DNA of 64,000 nucleotides from an uncultured SAR86 cluster bacterium (GCA_902528215.1 CABZRR010000001.1:1-64000); one strand, 5' to 3'. Numbered from the stretch's first letter, positions 41,298 through 52,458 are shown. Notes: generated by a model not told the origin, from the sequence alone. Program-made: numbers and translations.

Positions 41298-42077
41298 TTA
41301 TCTCATTAAACCACTGTCTAATAACTTTTGTGAATCGAATGATTTGCCAACAACATCTGAACTAATAAAAAAATCTTCAAAGGAATATTCAGGACATATG
41401 CGAGAAAATATTTCACTGTAGCTTAGAGCTTTTTCACTGCAAATTAATGGTCCAGATATTTTTATTGATTCATAATTAGAAATGTAGTTTGCCATAACCA
41501 AAGCAAGATTATCTCTGCTAAACATATTTGCTTCACTAAAAGGAAGAGAATATTTTTTTCCATTAAAAGCTTCAATATAGCTTTTCATCCAATGTTTGTT
41601 TTCACTATATAGTCCTGAGGGTCTGAGTATTAAAGGCTCAACTTTAGATTCTCTGAATACAAAGTTTTCAAAATCTAAGATTATTTTTCCTTGTTCATCA
41701 TCAGGTATTGGCATTACTAATTCAGTAATGTTTCTTCCATTGCTCAAACCATAAACTCTGGTTGAACTCACAATAATTAATTTTTCAAAAATAATGTTGT
41801 GATTTAAAAAATCAATGATTTTATGAGATGCCTCTAGAAAACCTGTTTGATATCCACTCACATCTGAGGACGTTGGTTTAAATATTAAAACCACTGTTGA
41901 AATTTGTTCTTTAGAAAAATTATGAATTGAGTCTTTGATCCAATCTAATTGAATAAATTCAACATTATCTTGTTGCTGGGATATGCTTCTGGAAACTCCA
42001 ATAAATTCTTGCTGTGGACACATTAGAGCTAAACGTTTACCAATATCTCCATAGCCTATAATTAAAACTTTTTTCAT
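41298..42077 (-). CDS. NAD(P)-binding Rossmann protein (YeeZ-like epimerase family)
   Basis: MKKVLIIGYGDIGKRLAL; VSSTRVYGLSNG. Confidence 0.8.
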   Translation of the reverse strand: MKKVLIIGYGDIGKRLALMCPQQEFIGVSRSISQQQDNVEFIQLDWIKDSIHNFSKEQISTVVLIFKPTSSDVSGYQTGFLEASHKIIDFLNHNIIFEKLIIVSSTRVYGLSNGRNITELVMPIPDDEQGKIILDFENFVFRESKVEPLILRPSGLYSENKHWMKSYIEAFNGKKYSLPFSEANMFSRDNLALVMANYISNYESIKISGPLICSEKALSYSEIFSRICPEYSFEDFFISSDVVGKSFDSQKLLDSGLMR

Positions 42078-42120
42078 ATATATGTTTCTAAAGTTCATAT
42101 ATTAAAAGTATTATCGGTAA

Positions 42121-44184
42121 GTGGCTAATATTGAACTAAAACAATTAAAAGGTATCGGACCCTCTGTAGTTGAAAAACTAAATCTCATAGGAATTTTTAA
42201 CTTAAGAGATTTATGCTTTCATCTTCCATTTGGATATCAAGATAGAACAAAGATTTCAAATATTAGTGACCTTCATCCCGGAGATGAGAGACTAATAAAG
42301 GTAAAAATTATTTCTGCTCAATCCATTTATAGACCTCGAAAGATGATGGTGCTTAAAGCTGCTGATTCATATTCTAATATTAATATTCGCTTTTTTTACT
42401 TCCATCCTGCTCAAACTAAACAGCTTAAAGCAGGAATTGAACTTTTATGTTATGGGAAAGTAAGCTTGAGTAGATATGGGTTAGAAATGATCCATCCAGA
42501 GTACGAGGTTATAGCAAATGATCATGAATTAAAAGATAAAAAATTAACTCCTGTATACAGAGTGCCTAAGGGAATTGGGCAAAAAAAAATAAGGGGATTT
42601 ATTCAATCGGCAATTTCAAAACTAAATTTCGAAGAAGATTTTCTTAATGTAGAAAGATATGACGCATCTTTAAATATGAAAATTATTGATGCCTTAGGAA
42701 TCATCCATAATCCTGAAGCAAACATAGATATTGATGAGATCCTGCCAGGCGGGTCTCATCCAGCTAGAGTGAGGTTATTAAAAGAAGAAATGATTGCTTT
42801 TCAGGCTGGTATGACTTTCTTGAAAAGCAAACAAAAACGGAATCATGCCTTTTCACTAACTAAAGAGAGTGATTGGACAGCGGAAGTTAAATCAAATTTT
42901 CCTTTTAAATTAACGCGAGCACAAGCAAAAGTAATAAGCGAAATCAAAGAGGATCTATCTCAAGAAGTACCCATGATGAGGTTAGTGCAAGGAGATGTTG
43001 GATCAGGAAAAACAGTTGTAGGTGCATTAGCAGCTGCTTTAGCACTTGATTCATCATTTCAGGTCGCTTTTATGGCACCAACCACATTGCTTGCAGAGCA
43101 ACATTATCTTAGTTTGAAATCTTTTTTTTGCAAACATACAGAAAAGATAATCCTTCTTACTGGCAGTACGTCTACAAGCAAAAGAAAAAAAATCCTTCAA
43201 GATCTAAAGGATAGTAAGATCAAATTAGTGATTGGAACTCATGCTTTGTTTCAAAAAAACGTTGAGTTTTCCAATCTTGCTCTAATTATCATAGATGAGC
43301 AACATAGGTTTGGAGTGAATCAGCGTCTAGCTTTAAGAAAGAAAAATGGTTCTGAAAGGTCAGCGCCTCATCAACTAACATTAACAGCTACTCCAATTCC
43401 GAGAACCCTCTCGATGAGCGTATATGCAAATATGGATGTCTCCGTGATAGATGAATTACCGCCTGGTAGAAAGCCAATTCAAACATCATGCTTGCCTTTA
43501 AGTGCAAAAGATAGGCTAATTAAAAGAATCTCTGCTGCTATAAAAAAAGATAGTAAGGTATACTGGATATGTCCTTTAATTGAGGAATCTGAGAATTTAG
43601 ATCTAAATGCTGTCATGGAAACTCATGAAGATTTATCAGAGCATTTCGGTCAAGACAAAGTTGGTTGCCTGCATGGAAAATTATCAGCATTAAAGAAACA
43701 AGATCAAATCCAAGCTTTCAAAGATTCTAAAACCTCAATCTTAGTATCAACAACCGTGGTTGAGGTCGGAGTGGATATCCCTGATGCTGATATCATGGTA
43801 ATTGAAAATGCTGAAAGATTTGGTTTAGCCCAACTACATCAATTAAGAGGCAGAATAGGCAGAGGATCTAAAGAGAGCTATTGCATTCTTTTACACAAAG
43901 ATAAAATTCAGGATATTTCAGCCCAAAGACTGAAAGTGTTAGTAGACTCTCAAGATGGTTTTAAAATTGCTGAAGAAGATCTTGTAATAAGAGGGCCTGG
44001 AGAAATTATGGGCGCACAACAAACTGGGATTGTACCTATGAAATATACCAATCTAGTTAGGGACAGTCAGTATCTCATGGAAACTAAAAAAGTTGCTGAG
44101 TCAATATGCAACGAAGACCCAGAACTTGCTAATCAGCTCATTGAGAGATGGATTTCTGGATCTATAGCTTTTGCTGACGCTTAA
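42121..44184 (+). CDS. recG: ATP-dependent DNA helicase RecG (GTG start)
   Basis: LVQGDVGSGKTVVGALAA; IIDEQHRFGVNQR; QLHQLRGRIGRGSKESYCILL. Confidence 0.97.
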   Translation: MANIELKQLKGIGPSVVEKLNLIGIFNLRDLCFHLPFGYQDRTKISNISDLHPGDERLIKVKIISAQSIYRPRKMMVLKAADSYSNINIRFFYFHPAQTKQLKAGIELLCYGKVSLSRYGLEMIHPEYEVIANDHELKDKKLTPVYRVPKGIGQKKIRGFIQSAISKLNFEEDFLNVERYDASLNMKIIDALGIIHNPEANIDIDEILPGGSHPARVRLLKEEMIAFQAGMTFLKSKQKRNHAFSLTKESDWTAEVKSNFPFKLTRAQAKVISEIKEDLSQEVPMMRLVQGDVGSGKTVVGALAAALALDSSFQVAFMAPTTLLAEQHYLSLKSFFCKHTEKIILLTGSTSTSKRKKILQDLKDSKIKLVIGTHALFQKNVEFSNLALIIIDEQHRFGVNQRLALRKKNGSERSAPHQLTLTATPIPRTLSMSVYANMDVSVIDELPPGRKPIQTSCLPLSAKDRLIKRISAAIKKDSKVYWICPLIEESENLDLNAVMETHEDLSEHFGQDKVGCLHGKLSALKKQDQIQAFKDSKTSILVSTTVVEVGVDIPDADIMVIENAERFGLAQLHQLRGRIGRGSKESYCILLHKDKIQDISAQRLKVLVDSQDGFKIAEEDLVIRGPGEIMGAQQTGIVPMKYTNLVRDSQYLMETKKVAESICNEDPELANQLIERWISGSIAFADA

Positions 44185-44511
44185 TTATCTTGTCAATATT
44201 TCCATGGCTTTTTTATCATCTACTACAGGAACTATTAATGACTCACAGACTTCGCTCCATCCATTTGCAAATTCAATTACAAGAGCTGGATCATCGGCTT
44301 CAACTAAAACTATACCGCTGCCAGTCGTTAGGTCGTGATATCTAGCTAGCTTTGAGGAGCCCTCTAGAAATTGACCATCAAGTTCGTCTAAAGTCATGGT
44401 AGCAAAAACTTTATATGCCTCTTGATCGCATTTGAAATCAATAAGATATACAGCTGCTTGTGAGATATTACAAAACAACAAAGTAATTGCTAGAACAAAA
44501 TATTTTTTCAT
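44185..44511 (-). CDS. Small exported hypothetical protein
   Basis: Signal peptide MKKYFVLAITLLFCNISQA; no family recognised. Confidence 0.55.
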   Translation of the reverse strand: MKKYFVLAITLLFCNISQAAVYLIDFKCDQEAYKVFATMTLDELDGQFLEGSSKLARYHDLTTGSGIVLVEADDPALVIEFANGWSEVCESLIVPVVDDKKAMEILTR

Positions 44512-44593
44512 TTTAAGTCTCCAATGTATTTAATAATAATTTATTATAAGAAATGTTTAGCAAACTGCCAGAAACTATAAATAGGTACAAAAA

Positions 44594-45241
44594 ATGAATC
44601 TTTTAGCAGGCTCAACCGGATTTTTAGGCAACCTTATCCTAAAAGAATTAGGCTTAAATAAAAGCCCAATTATAGCTTTGGGAAGAAGAGCCATTCCTAA
44701 TTTGCCAGATAACGCACAAGAATTAATTATTGACTTTGATAACATCTCAGCATTGAAACTTCCTAAGTTAGAAACAGTTTATCTTTCACTAGGATATCCC
44801 TTGTATTATCAAAACGTTTTAGGTGTAATGAACCGAACTCTCAAAGACAACTTTTTTAAAGTAGATTTTACTTATCAACTACAGATAGCTGAAAAAGCTA
44901 AGGAGGCCGGCGCTAATAACATTGTTCTTATTTCAGCAGCTGGAGCTAATCCAAATTCTTGGAACTATTATTTAAAAACTAAAGGTAAGCTTGAAATGGA
45001 AATAATTAAACTAGGATTTGAGAGCACAAATTTTTTTCAACCCGGACATCTCATGGGAAATAAGCCTAGACTGGACATTCTTATTGCTGATGTAGTATCT
45101 ATGATTGCTGATCCTTTTTTGTATGGGCCTTTAAAGAAATTTAGAAGCATTTCAGCGAATAAATTATCTAATTCAGTTGTGCAAAAATCAGAATATAAAA
45201 AAGCTGGAATAAACTATTATGAATTAAAAGACATCATTTAA
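44594..45241 (+). CDS. NAD(P)H-binding oxidoreductase (HTATIP2-like)
   Basis: LLAGSTGFLGNLIL; LISAAGANPNSWNYYLKTKGKLE. Confidence 0.8.
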   Translation: MNLLAGSTGFLGNLILKELGLNKSPIIALGRRAIPNLPDNAQELIIDFDNISALKLPKLETVYLSLGYPLYYQNVLGVMNRTLKDNFFKVDFTYQLQIAEKAKEAGANNIVLISAAGANPNSWNYYLKTKGKLEMEIIKLGFESTNFFQPGHLMGNKPRLDILIADVVSMIADPFLYGPLKKFRSISANKLSNSVVQKSEYKKAGINYYELKDII

Positions 45242-45250
45242 ACAAAATAA

Positions 45251-45278
45251 AAAACCCGCAGATGCGGATCATTTTTAC
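45251..45278 (+). terminator. Weak candidate intrinsic terminator
   Basis: A-tract, CCGC-AGAT-GCGG hairpin, then ATTTTTAC. Confidence 0.4.
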
Positions 45279-45296
45279 TTTCTAATTAAGTTATTT

Positions 45297-47288
45297 TTAA
45301 AATATTCCGTTCAATGTTAACAATGGAGCAATAACTAGACTAACGATTGCCATTACATTTATTAAGATATTCATTGAAGGGCCAGATGTATCTTTGAATG
45401 GATCGCCAACAGTATCTCCGACAACAGCTGCAGCATGGGTATCAGAACCCTTTCCACCGAGGTTGCCCTTCTCAACATATTTCTTGGCATTGTCCCAAGC
45501 GCCGCCAGCATTTGCCATAAACAAGGCAAGCGCAACGCAACCTAAAAGACCGCCTGCAAGCATTCCACCCAGTGCCATAGCACCTAAACCAAACCCAACA
45601 ACTGCTGGCATTGCTACTGCAATAACACCAGGTAACATCATTTTCTTTAAGGCGGCTTTGGTTGCTATCTCAACACATTTTTCTGAGTCAGGATCAGCAT
45701 TGCCCTCCATTAAGCCAACAATTTCTCTGAACTGCCTTCTAATTTCGTTAATCATTTCAAACGCAGCATCTCCAACAGCCGTCATGGTAATTGAAGAAAT
45801 TAAGAAAGGAATACATATTCCTATAAACATTCCAACTAATACAATTGGTTGGCCAAGAGACAAGGTAAAAGCTTCGCCGAAGTTAAGACTCACAACTGCT
45901 GAGAATGCAGAAATAATTGCTAGTGCAGCAAGAGCTGCAGCTCCAATTGCAAAACCTTTTCCGATGGCTGCTGTTGTATTGCCGAGCTCATCCAATGAAT
46001 CGGTAATCTCTCTTACATCCTCACCCATGCCAGCCATCTCTGCTATTCCGCCAGCATTATCTGCCACCGGACCATATGCATCGATAGCCATGGTTATGCC
46101 AACAGTTGAAAGCATGCCGACTGCAGCAACACCAACTCCATAAACGCCTGATAAACTTGTGGATATAAGAATAATGGTTGCCAATACTAAAATCGGAATT
46201 ACGACAGACTGCATTCCAACAGAAAGGCCTGAAATCATAACCGTTGCTGAACCAGTTTCTCCAGACTCAGCAATTTTTTGCACAGGGGCTCCCCCGGTAT
46301 AGTATTCAGTAATTAATCCAATAAGGACTCCACCAACGGCTCCGCAAACCACAGCCCACCAAACATTCATTGAAACACCAACCATGCTGTTTGTTAAAAA
46401 ATAAGCCAAGATGATAAAAATGACTGGGGCTAAAAGGGTTCCTGATCTTAAAGCGCTTGCTGGAGCTTTTGCTGATTGCAATTTAACAATCATTATCCCA
46501 ATAATAGAAGCTATGAGGCCAATTGAAGTTAGTGCCAATGGATACATCATCATTTCTTTGGAGCCTAAAGTATAAGCTATAGCTATAGAAGCAATCATTG
46601 AACCACAATAGGATTCAAAAATATCTGAGCCCATTCCTGCGACATCACCAACATTATCGCCAACATTATCTGCAATAACTCCTGGATTCCTTGGATCATC
46701 CTCGGGAATACCGGCCTCAATCTTGCCAACCAAGTCAGCTCCAACATCTGCACTCTTTGTAAAAATGCCTCCACCAACTCGAGAGAATAATGCAACAACT
46801 GACGCGCCCATACCAAATCCTTCAAGTGCATGAACATGAGATTCACTGAAAAAATAAAAGAGACTGCCAAGACCAATTAAGCCTAGTGAGGCGACACATA
46901 ATCCCATTACAGAACCCCCATAGAAAGAAACACTTAATGCAGCGGCTGCACCATCTTGCTGAGCTGCAGTTGCAGTTCTAACATTAGCTTTTGTTGCTGC
47001 ATACATTCCAATAAATCCTGCTAATGATGAACATGCTGCACCAACAATAACTGCAATAGCTGATTGAATTGTAAGAAAAGTTGCGACCAGAATAACTAAT
47101 ACAGCAACAAAAATTAGTAGATAGGTATATTCGGTTTTCATGAATTTCATTGCACCCTTATGAATTTCGTCACCAATCTTTTTAACTTGGTCTGTTCCAT
47201 CTGAATAACGCATGACCAAACTAAATACCACAAAAGCAGCAACTAAACCAATAATACCTAATGCAGGTGCAATTAATACATTCATCAT
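45297..47288 (-). CDS. hppA: Membrane-bound proton/sodium-translocating pyrophosphatase
   Basis: [75 protein letters not shown]. Confidence 0.97.
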   Translation of the reverse strand: MMNVLIAPALGIIGLVAAFVVFSLVMRYSDGTDQVKKIGDEIHKGAMKFMKTEYTYLLIFVAVLVILVATFLTIQSAIAVIVGAACSSLAGFIGMYAATKANVRTATAAQQDGAAAALSVSFYGGSVMGLCVASLGLIGLGSLFYFFSESHVHALEGFGMGASVVALFSRVGGGIFTKSADVGADLVGKIEAGIPEDDPRNPGVIADNVGDNVGDVAGMGSDIFESYCGSMIASIAIAYTLGSKEMMMYPLALTSIGLIASIIGIMIVKLQSAKAPASALRSGTLLAPVIFIILAYFLTNSMVGVSMNVWWAVVCGAVGGVLIGLITEYYTGGAPVQKIAESGETGSATVMISGLSVGMQSVVIPILVLATIILISTSLSGVYGVGVAAVGMLSTVGITMAIDAYGPVADNAGGIAEMAGMGEDVREITDSLDELGNTTAAIGKGFAIGAAALAALAIISAFSAVVSLNFGEAFTLSLGQPIVLVGMFIGICIPFLISSITMTAVGDAAFEMINEIRRQFREIVGLMEGNADPDSEKCVEIATKAALKKMMLPGVIAVAMPAVVGFGLGAMALGGMLAGGLLGCVALALFMANAGGAWDNAKKYVEKGNLGGKGSDTHAAAVVGDTVGDPFKDTSGPSMNILINVMAIVSLVIAPLLTLNGIF

Positions 47289-47345
47289 TTCTCTCCTTTT
47301 AACAAGCGTAAGATTTTATCAAATAAAATTAAGTTTAATTAGTAA

Positions 47346-48608
47346 TTAAGCCTTTGAATTAAAAATATTTTCATCCAGTTGATTCTCTGTTTTCGCAACT
47401 ATACATGCAATTGCGGCATCACCGGTGACATTTACCGATGTTCTAATCATATCTAGAACTCTATCAACTGCCAAAATAATCCCTATTGCCTCAAGTGGTA
47501 AGTTAAATTGCTGCAAAATTATTATTAAAGTAATCGTTCCTGCTGATGGAACAGCAGCTGTTCCAATTGAGGTTGCAACAGCTAGCAATACAACTTGCAT
47601 ATACTGAAATAGTGTTAGATCAATGCCAGACATCTGAGCAATAAATACAGTTGCTAAACCTTGCATGATTGCTGTGCCATCCATATTGATAGTAGCTCCA
47701 ACAGGCACCACAAAAGAAGCTACATTCTGATTAACGCCTAAATCTTGATTAGCGGTTTTGAGAGTTACTGGAATTGTTGCCGCGCTCGATGAAGTAGAAA
47801 ATGCAAATAAAGCAACATCTTTCATCTTTTTGAAAAAAATTATTGGATTTAAGCCAGCTAAAGCCTTGAGAAAAAAAGAGTAGGTAAAAGCTGCGTGAAA
47901 TAAAAGCAAGGTAATTAATAAAACAACATATGCAACAACGTCTTGGAATATATCAAGCCCATCAGCGACAACAAATTTTCCAATTAAACAAAAAACACCC
48001 AAGGGTGCAAAACCCATTATCATTACAATTAATTGTAAAAATACAGTATTTAATTTAGAAAACGAATCACTTAAATTACCTGTTAAATGATTAGTCTTGT
48101 TCAGTGCTAAGCCAAATATAATACTAAAGAAAACTATTGCTAGCATTTGGTTTTCTGCCATAGCTTGAATAATATTTGATGGAAAAATTCCCACAATAGT
48201 AGAATAAATTCCTTGACCCTCAGGCAAGGAGCTTGGTGCAACCATTGCTAATTCAGACGAGTAATTAGAGCCTGGTTTAAGTAGCGAACCTGCAAGTAAG
48301 GCTAAAGATACTGCTATGGCAGTTGTTAACAAATAGAATCCAACAGTCTTAAATGTTAACTTTCCTAAAGACTGTTCGCTTCCTAAAGAGGCAATGCCCG
48401 ATACCAAAGAAAAGAAAACTAAAGGTACAACTAACATCTTAAGGAGATTCATGAAGATATCTCCCCCAAGATTAAAAATATATTTTTCAATGAAGTCATC
48501 AACCAGGCTTGGTAAAAAATCAGTGTAAAAAAGGAAAGAACCAACAACAAAACCAAGAATCAGACCAATAAGTATGTTTCTGGTAAGGTTTTTTGGGGTA
48601 TCAATCAT
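47346..48608 (-). CDS. Dicarboxylate/amino acid:cation symporter (DAACS/SLC1 family)
   Basis: [47 protein letters not shown]. Confidence 0.93.
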   Translation of the reverse strand: MIDTPKNLTRNILIGLILGFVVGSFLFYTDFLPSLVDDFIEKYIFNLGGDIFMNLLKMLVVPLVFFSLVSGIASLGSEQSLGKLTFKTVGFYLLTTAIAVSLALLAGSLLKPGSNYSSELAMVAPSSLPEGQGIYSTIVGIFPSNIIQAMAENQMLAIVFFSIIFGLALNKTNHLTGNLSDSFSKLNTVFLQLIVMIMGFAPLGVFCLIGKFVVADGLDIFQDVVAYVVLLITLLLFHAAFTYSFFLKALAGLNPIIFFKKMKDVALFAFSTSSSAATIPVTLKTANQDLGVNQNVASFVVPVGATINMDGTAIMQGLATVFIAQMSGIDLTLFQYMQVVLLAVATSIGTAAVPSAGTITLIIILQQFNLPLEAIGIILAVDRVLDMIRTSVNVTGDAAIACIVAKTENQLDENIFNSKA

Positions 48609-48778
48609 TCAATTTCTATCATTTCAAAATCTTCTTTACCGACTCCACAATCTGGGCATAACCAATCATCAGGAACATCATCCCATGCAGTACCAGGCTC
48701 AATACCATCATCAGGCCAGCCTTGTTCTTCATCATATATCAGTCCGCAAACAATGCATTCCCATTTTTTATATTGCAT
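48605..48778 (-). CDS. Rubredoxin (57 aa; absent from supplied ORF track)
   Basis: Translates to [57 protein letters not shown]; two CxxCG knuckles; ATGA overlap with the symporter gene. Confidence 0.95.
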   Translation of the reverse strand: MQYKKWECIVCGLIYDEEQGWPDDGIEPGTAWDDVPDDWLCPDCGVGKEDFEMIEIE

Positions 48779-48817
48779 TTTTTCCTCTTAGTTAATCGGT
48801 GTTAAAAGTCTCATTTT

Positions 48818-49357
48818 ATGAAAATTAAGCAGGCTATAATATCAGATTTTAAAAAACTAATTTTAATGCAACTTACAAGAAAAAATAAATGGCTAAATTC
48901 TTCGGAATTAAAACACCGCTTGAAAGAACAAAGAATTCTTGATTGGTTGAATGAGGAGTATTCAATTACAAAAAAAATTTCATCTAAAGCCGAATTCAAG
49001 CTAGAAATTTTGCGAGATGATATTGGAATAGCAGAAGAAGATGAATATGCGGCTCTTAAAATCTCTCCTGAAAAGGTTCGGATTAGAGAAGTATTACTGT
49101 ACGGAAATTTATTGCCATTGGTTTATGCAAGAAGCATCATCCCAAATCGTACATCATCTAAGGGATATCCAGGATTGGGATCAATAGGGTCTAAGCCACT
49201 GGGAGATCTGATCTTTCAAAGTAAATTATTTGTTAAAACTAATCGTGAATTTGCAGAATTTACTATGGCTGATAGAAGTGATGTTTGGGGAAGAAGAACA
49301 CAATACCTTGTTCGTGATTACCCATTAAGTGTTATGGAGGTTTTCTTATCCCCATGA
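48818..49357 (+). CDS. ubiC: Chorismate lyase
   Basis: VREVLLYGN-like (RIREVLLYGNLLPLVYARSIIP), LGDLIF; directly upstream of ubiA. Confidence 0.88.
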   Translation: MKIKQAIISDFKKLILMQLTRKNKWLNSSELKHRLKEQRILDWLNEEYSITKKISSKAEFKLEILRDDIGIAEEDEYAALKISPEKVRIREVLLYGNLLPLVYARSIIPNRTSSKGYPGLGSIGSKPLGDLIFQSKLFVKTNREFAEFTMADRSDVWGRRTQYLVRDYPLSVMEVFLSP

Positions 49358-50196
49358 ACAAAGCACATGCATTCTTTGAACTAATGAGACTTGATAAGCC
49401 TATTGGAATATATCTTTTACTTTGGCCAGCATTATTAGCATTAATTGTAAGTACTGGTGGTAATTTTATATATTCTGATTTTTTAATAGTTGTTGTAGGA
49501 AGCATCTTGGTTAGATCTGCAGGTTGCGTAATTAACGACATATGGGATAAAGACTTTGATGGCGGTGTAGAAAGAACAAAATTAAGGCCGATTCCAAGCA
49601 AAAGAGTATCAATATATGAAAGCTGGGCTCTATTTTTAATTCTTGGATTTTTAAGTTTGATTTTACTCAGCCTAACTAATGCGAATACAATTTTTATAAG
49701 TTTTTGCTTTAGTTTATTGATAATTTTATATCCTCTCACAAAAAGATTTTTAATGGGACCGCAAATATTTCTTGGTCTCACTTTTAATCCAACGATTATT
49801 GTTTATGCCATGACAGATGAATTAAATAATTCAACAATGATATTTCTTTACTTTGCAATTGCTGCGATGACTGTTGCTTTTGATACGCTTTATGGATTAT
49901 GTGATATAGATGATGATAAAAAACTAGGCATTAACTCGACACCAATTTGGTGGGGATCAAATACTTTAAAAATTGTTGCTTGCTTTCAATTTATGGCAAT
50001 TTTTCTTCTGCTGATTGTGGGATGGCAGGCTGCACTAAAGTTTATTTGGTTCTTAGGAGTATTTTTCTTAATTGGGTTTTACTTATATCAACATCACCTT
50101 GCTAATCAAAGGAAATATTTCCTAGCATTTAAAAACAATCATTGGGCATCTTTTTATTTACTGATTCTCTCAGTATTATGTTTTCTAGTAATCTAA
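49354..50196 (+). CDS. ubiA: 4-hydroxybenzoate octaprenyltransferase
   Basis: LDKPIGIYLLLWPALLAL; RSAGCVINDIWDKDFDGGVERTKLRPI. Confidence 0.95.
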   Translation: MNKAHAFFELMRLDKPIGIYLLLWPALLALIVSTGGNFIYSDFLIVVVGSILVRSAGCVINDIWDKDFDGGVERTKLRPIPSKRVSIYESWALFLILGFLSLILLSLTNANTIFISFCFSLLIILYPLTKRFLMGPQIFLGLTFNPTIIVYAMTDELNNSTMIFLYFAIAAMTVAFDTLYGLCDIDDDKKLGINSTPIWWGSNTLKIVACFQFMAIFLLLIVGWQAALKFIWFLGVFFLIGFYLYQHHLANQRKYFLAFKNNHWASFYLLILSVLCFLVI

Positions 50197-50200
50197 TTTC

Positions 50201-51325
50201 ATGAAATCTGAAATCCAAAAAATTAATTTAAACGATAAATCTTATTCATTTAAAGCAAATAATCCTTTTGAAGATTTTGCATATCTTAGAGCGATGGAGC
50301 AAAGTGAATCTGCTTCAGAAATCTCTGGATGGATTCCAAATCATCTAGGAGAACTTAAAGGTGAAAAATTGATCAGTTTTATGCCATTATATAAAAAGTC
50401 TAACAGTTATGGTGAATTCATTTTCGATCAGCAATGGGCAAATGCCTTACAAAGGACGGGTAGAAGTTATTACCCTAAATTACTAACAGCAATTCCTTTT
50501 ACTCCTTGTGAGGGAGATAGAATTCTAGCTAAAAATAAAAAAAATAAAATTGGCCTAATTGATGCGGGTATAAAAAAAATGGAGGCAGAGCAAATAGAGT
50601 CTTGGCATATTCTTTTTCCAAATGAAGATTGTAAAGCCATTTTGCGTGATAGAAACTTTATTGAAAGATTTAATTACAGATTTACATGGATCAATAATAA
50701 TTTTTCTGACTTTGATCATTTCTTGTCAATTTTTACATCTCGTCAAAGATCTACCATTCGAAAAGAGAGAAATAGCATTAAGAAATTAAACATTAAAATT
50801 AATTGCAAAAAATGTGACGAAATTACCATTGAAGATTGGGATTTATTTTATAAATTTTATCAAAGGACTTACTATGAGAGAGCCCAAAATCCATATCTAA
50901 ATAGAGAATTCTTTTATTTAATAAATACCGGAAATCAAAATGTTAAACCAGTTATTTTTTTTGCGGAGCTTGCAGGAGAAACAATTGGCGCATCACTTTG
51001 TTTTGAAGGTGAAAATACCCTATATGGAAGACATTGGGGAACAATAAAAAAAATAAAAAACCTACACTTTGAATGTTGTTATTATCAAGGAATAGAATAC
51101 TGCATAAAAAACAACCTCAAATATTTTGATCCAGGAGTTCAAGGTGAGCATAAAATTAGGAGAGGGTTTCAGCCACATTCAAGCTCATCATTTCATTATT
51201 TTTTAAAAAAAGATTTTGATGAAGCTGTAATTCAATTTTGTTTATCAGAAAAAATACAAATAGATAATTATATTGATGCATGCAAATCCTATACTCCTTT
51301 TAACAAAAATTATAAGATTTCTTAA
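50201..51325 (+). CDS. FemAB-like/GNAT family N-acetyltransferase (DUF482)
   Basis: GWIPNHLGELKGEKLISFMPLYKKSNSYGEFIFDQQWANA; FDPGVQGEHKIRRGFQP. Confidence 0.88.
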   Translation: MKSEIQKINLNDKSYSFKANNPFEDFAYLRAMEQSESASEISGWIPNHLGELKGEKLISFMPLYKKSNSYGEFIFDQQWANALQRTGRSYYPKLLTAIPFTPCEGDRILAKNKKNKIGLIDAGIKKMEAEQIESWHILFPNEDCKAILRDRNFIERFNYRFTWINNNFSDFDHFLSIFTSRQRSTIRKERNSIKKLNIKINCKKCDEITIEDWDLFYKFYQRTYYERAQNPYLNREFFYLINTGNQNVKPVIFFAELAGETIGASLCFEGENTLYGRHWGTIKKIKNLHFECCYYQGIEYCIKNNLKYFDPGVQGEHKIRRGFQPHSSSSFHYFLKKDFDEAVIQFCLSEKIQIDNYIDACKSYTPFNKNYKIS

Positions 51326-51760
51326 ATGTATAAAATTTTAAAAACAAAGAATCATCTAACAACATGCAGTGCAAATTATTCTAGACTGAGAAAAATTCTT
51401 TGCAGCTTTAAACATGATGTTTATGTTTTTGAAATTCTTAATCATTCACAAAAAAAAAGCATAGCTGAATTTATAGTAATCTCAAGAACAAAACACACTC
51501 TATCTATTGAGGCTAAATTTAAGAACAATGATCTAACTTTGGTGAATTTTTTATTAAGAATAAATATTTACATCGATGCAAAATTAGCTGAAGTAATTTC
51601 TTATCAACAGGAAAAACCAGTTCCATTTTTTTCTCCTCCACAATTCAGTCACTCGCAAGATGAGAAATATCAACAAAATAGAATTCTAACTGAATGGCTA
51701 GAGAATATTTTTACAAACGGAGCGGTTGAATTTAAGAAAATAAATTTTTTAAATGGGTAA
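51326..51760 (+). CDS. DUF1249 family protein
   Basis: NYSRLRKIL; YIDAKLAEVISYQ; NRILTEWLENIF; adjacent to yqiA. Confidence 0.75.
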   Translation: MYKILKTKNHLTTCSANYSRLRKILCSFKHDVYVFEILNHSQKKSIAEFIVISRTKHTLSIEAKFKNNDLTLVNFLLRINIYIDAKLAEVISYQQEKPVPFFSPPQFSHSQDEKYQQNRILTEWLENIFTNGAVEFKKINFLNG

Positions 51761-52325
51761 AATTTTATACCTGCACGGATTTGCTTCTTCTGCTAATTCA
51801 ACAAAAGCTAACTTAATAAATACTTTTATTAAAAAGAATACCAAAGCAACTCAGATTTTAATTCCAGATTTAGATAATGATATAGAAAGTGCATACCATC
51901 AAATTGATTTAATTATAAAAAAAGAATCTCCTTCATCTATTCTTGGAAGCTCTTTAGGTGGTTTTTATGCTACATATTTTTCAGATAAGTATAACCTTCT
52001 ATGTGTAAATATTAATCCAGCCGTTCCACCAATAGATATGTCAATGTACTTAGGTGAGAATCAAAATTTTTCCACAGGTGAGAAATTTGTTGTTAGTAAA
52101 CATCACCTAGATTTGCTTGAAACAATGAGTCAGAAAATTCAATCTTTAAATAGAACTAAAAATTTTTTGACCTTAATTCAATCCGGTGATGAGGTTCTGA
52201 ATTATAAAAATGCAATAAAATATTTTGCTGCTAGTCGAGTTGAGATTAAATTTGGTGGGAATCATTCATTTGTGGAATTTGAAAAATACTTTACAAAAAT
52301 AAAAAGATTTTTAAATTTGCGTTAA
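51753..52325 (+). CDS. yqiA: YqiA-like esterase
   Basis: ILYLHGFASSANSTKA; ILGSSLGGFYATY; GGNHSFVEFEKYF. Confidence 0.88.
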   Translation: MGKILYLHGFASSANSTKANLINTFIKKNTKATQILIPDLDNDIESAYHQIDLIIKKESPSSILGSSLGGFYATYFSDKYNLLCVNINPAVPPIDMSMYLGENQNFSTGEKFVVSKHHLDLLETMSQKIQSLNRTKNFLTLIQSGDEVLNYKNAIKYFAASRVEIKFGGNHSFVEFEKYFTKIKRFLNLR

Positions 52326-52458
52326 GTTGCTTGATTATAAAAATGCAATAAAATATTTTGCTGCTAGTCGAGTTGAGATTAAATTTAGTGGAAATCATTC
52401 ATTTGGGGACTTTGAAAGATACTTTACAAAAGTAAAAATATTCTTAAATTTGCACTAA
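52201..52458 (+). repeat. Tandem partial duplication (period 133 bp) of the yqiA 3' end
   Basis: 52201-52325 and 52334-52458 align without gaps; first 53 bp identical, 10 substitutions in the remaining 72 bp. Confidence 0.95.

Noticed and set aside
45394-46143. 249-aa plus-strand ORF
   Set aside because: Fully antisense to the confidently identified pyrophosphatase gene; low-complexity Pro/Ala/Thr/Ser translation is a codon-structure artefact.
49332-49781. 149-aa minus-strand ORF
   Set aside because: Antisense to ubiA, which has clear motifs.
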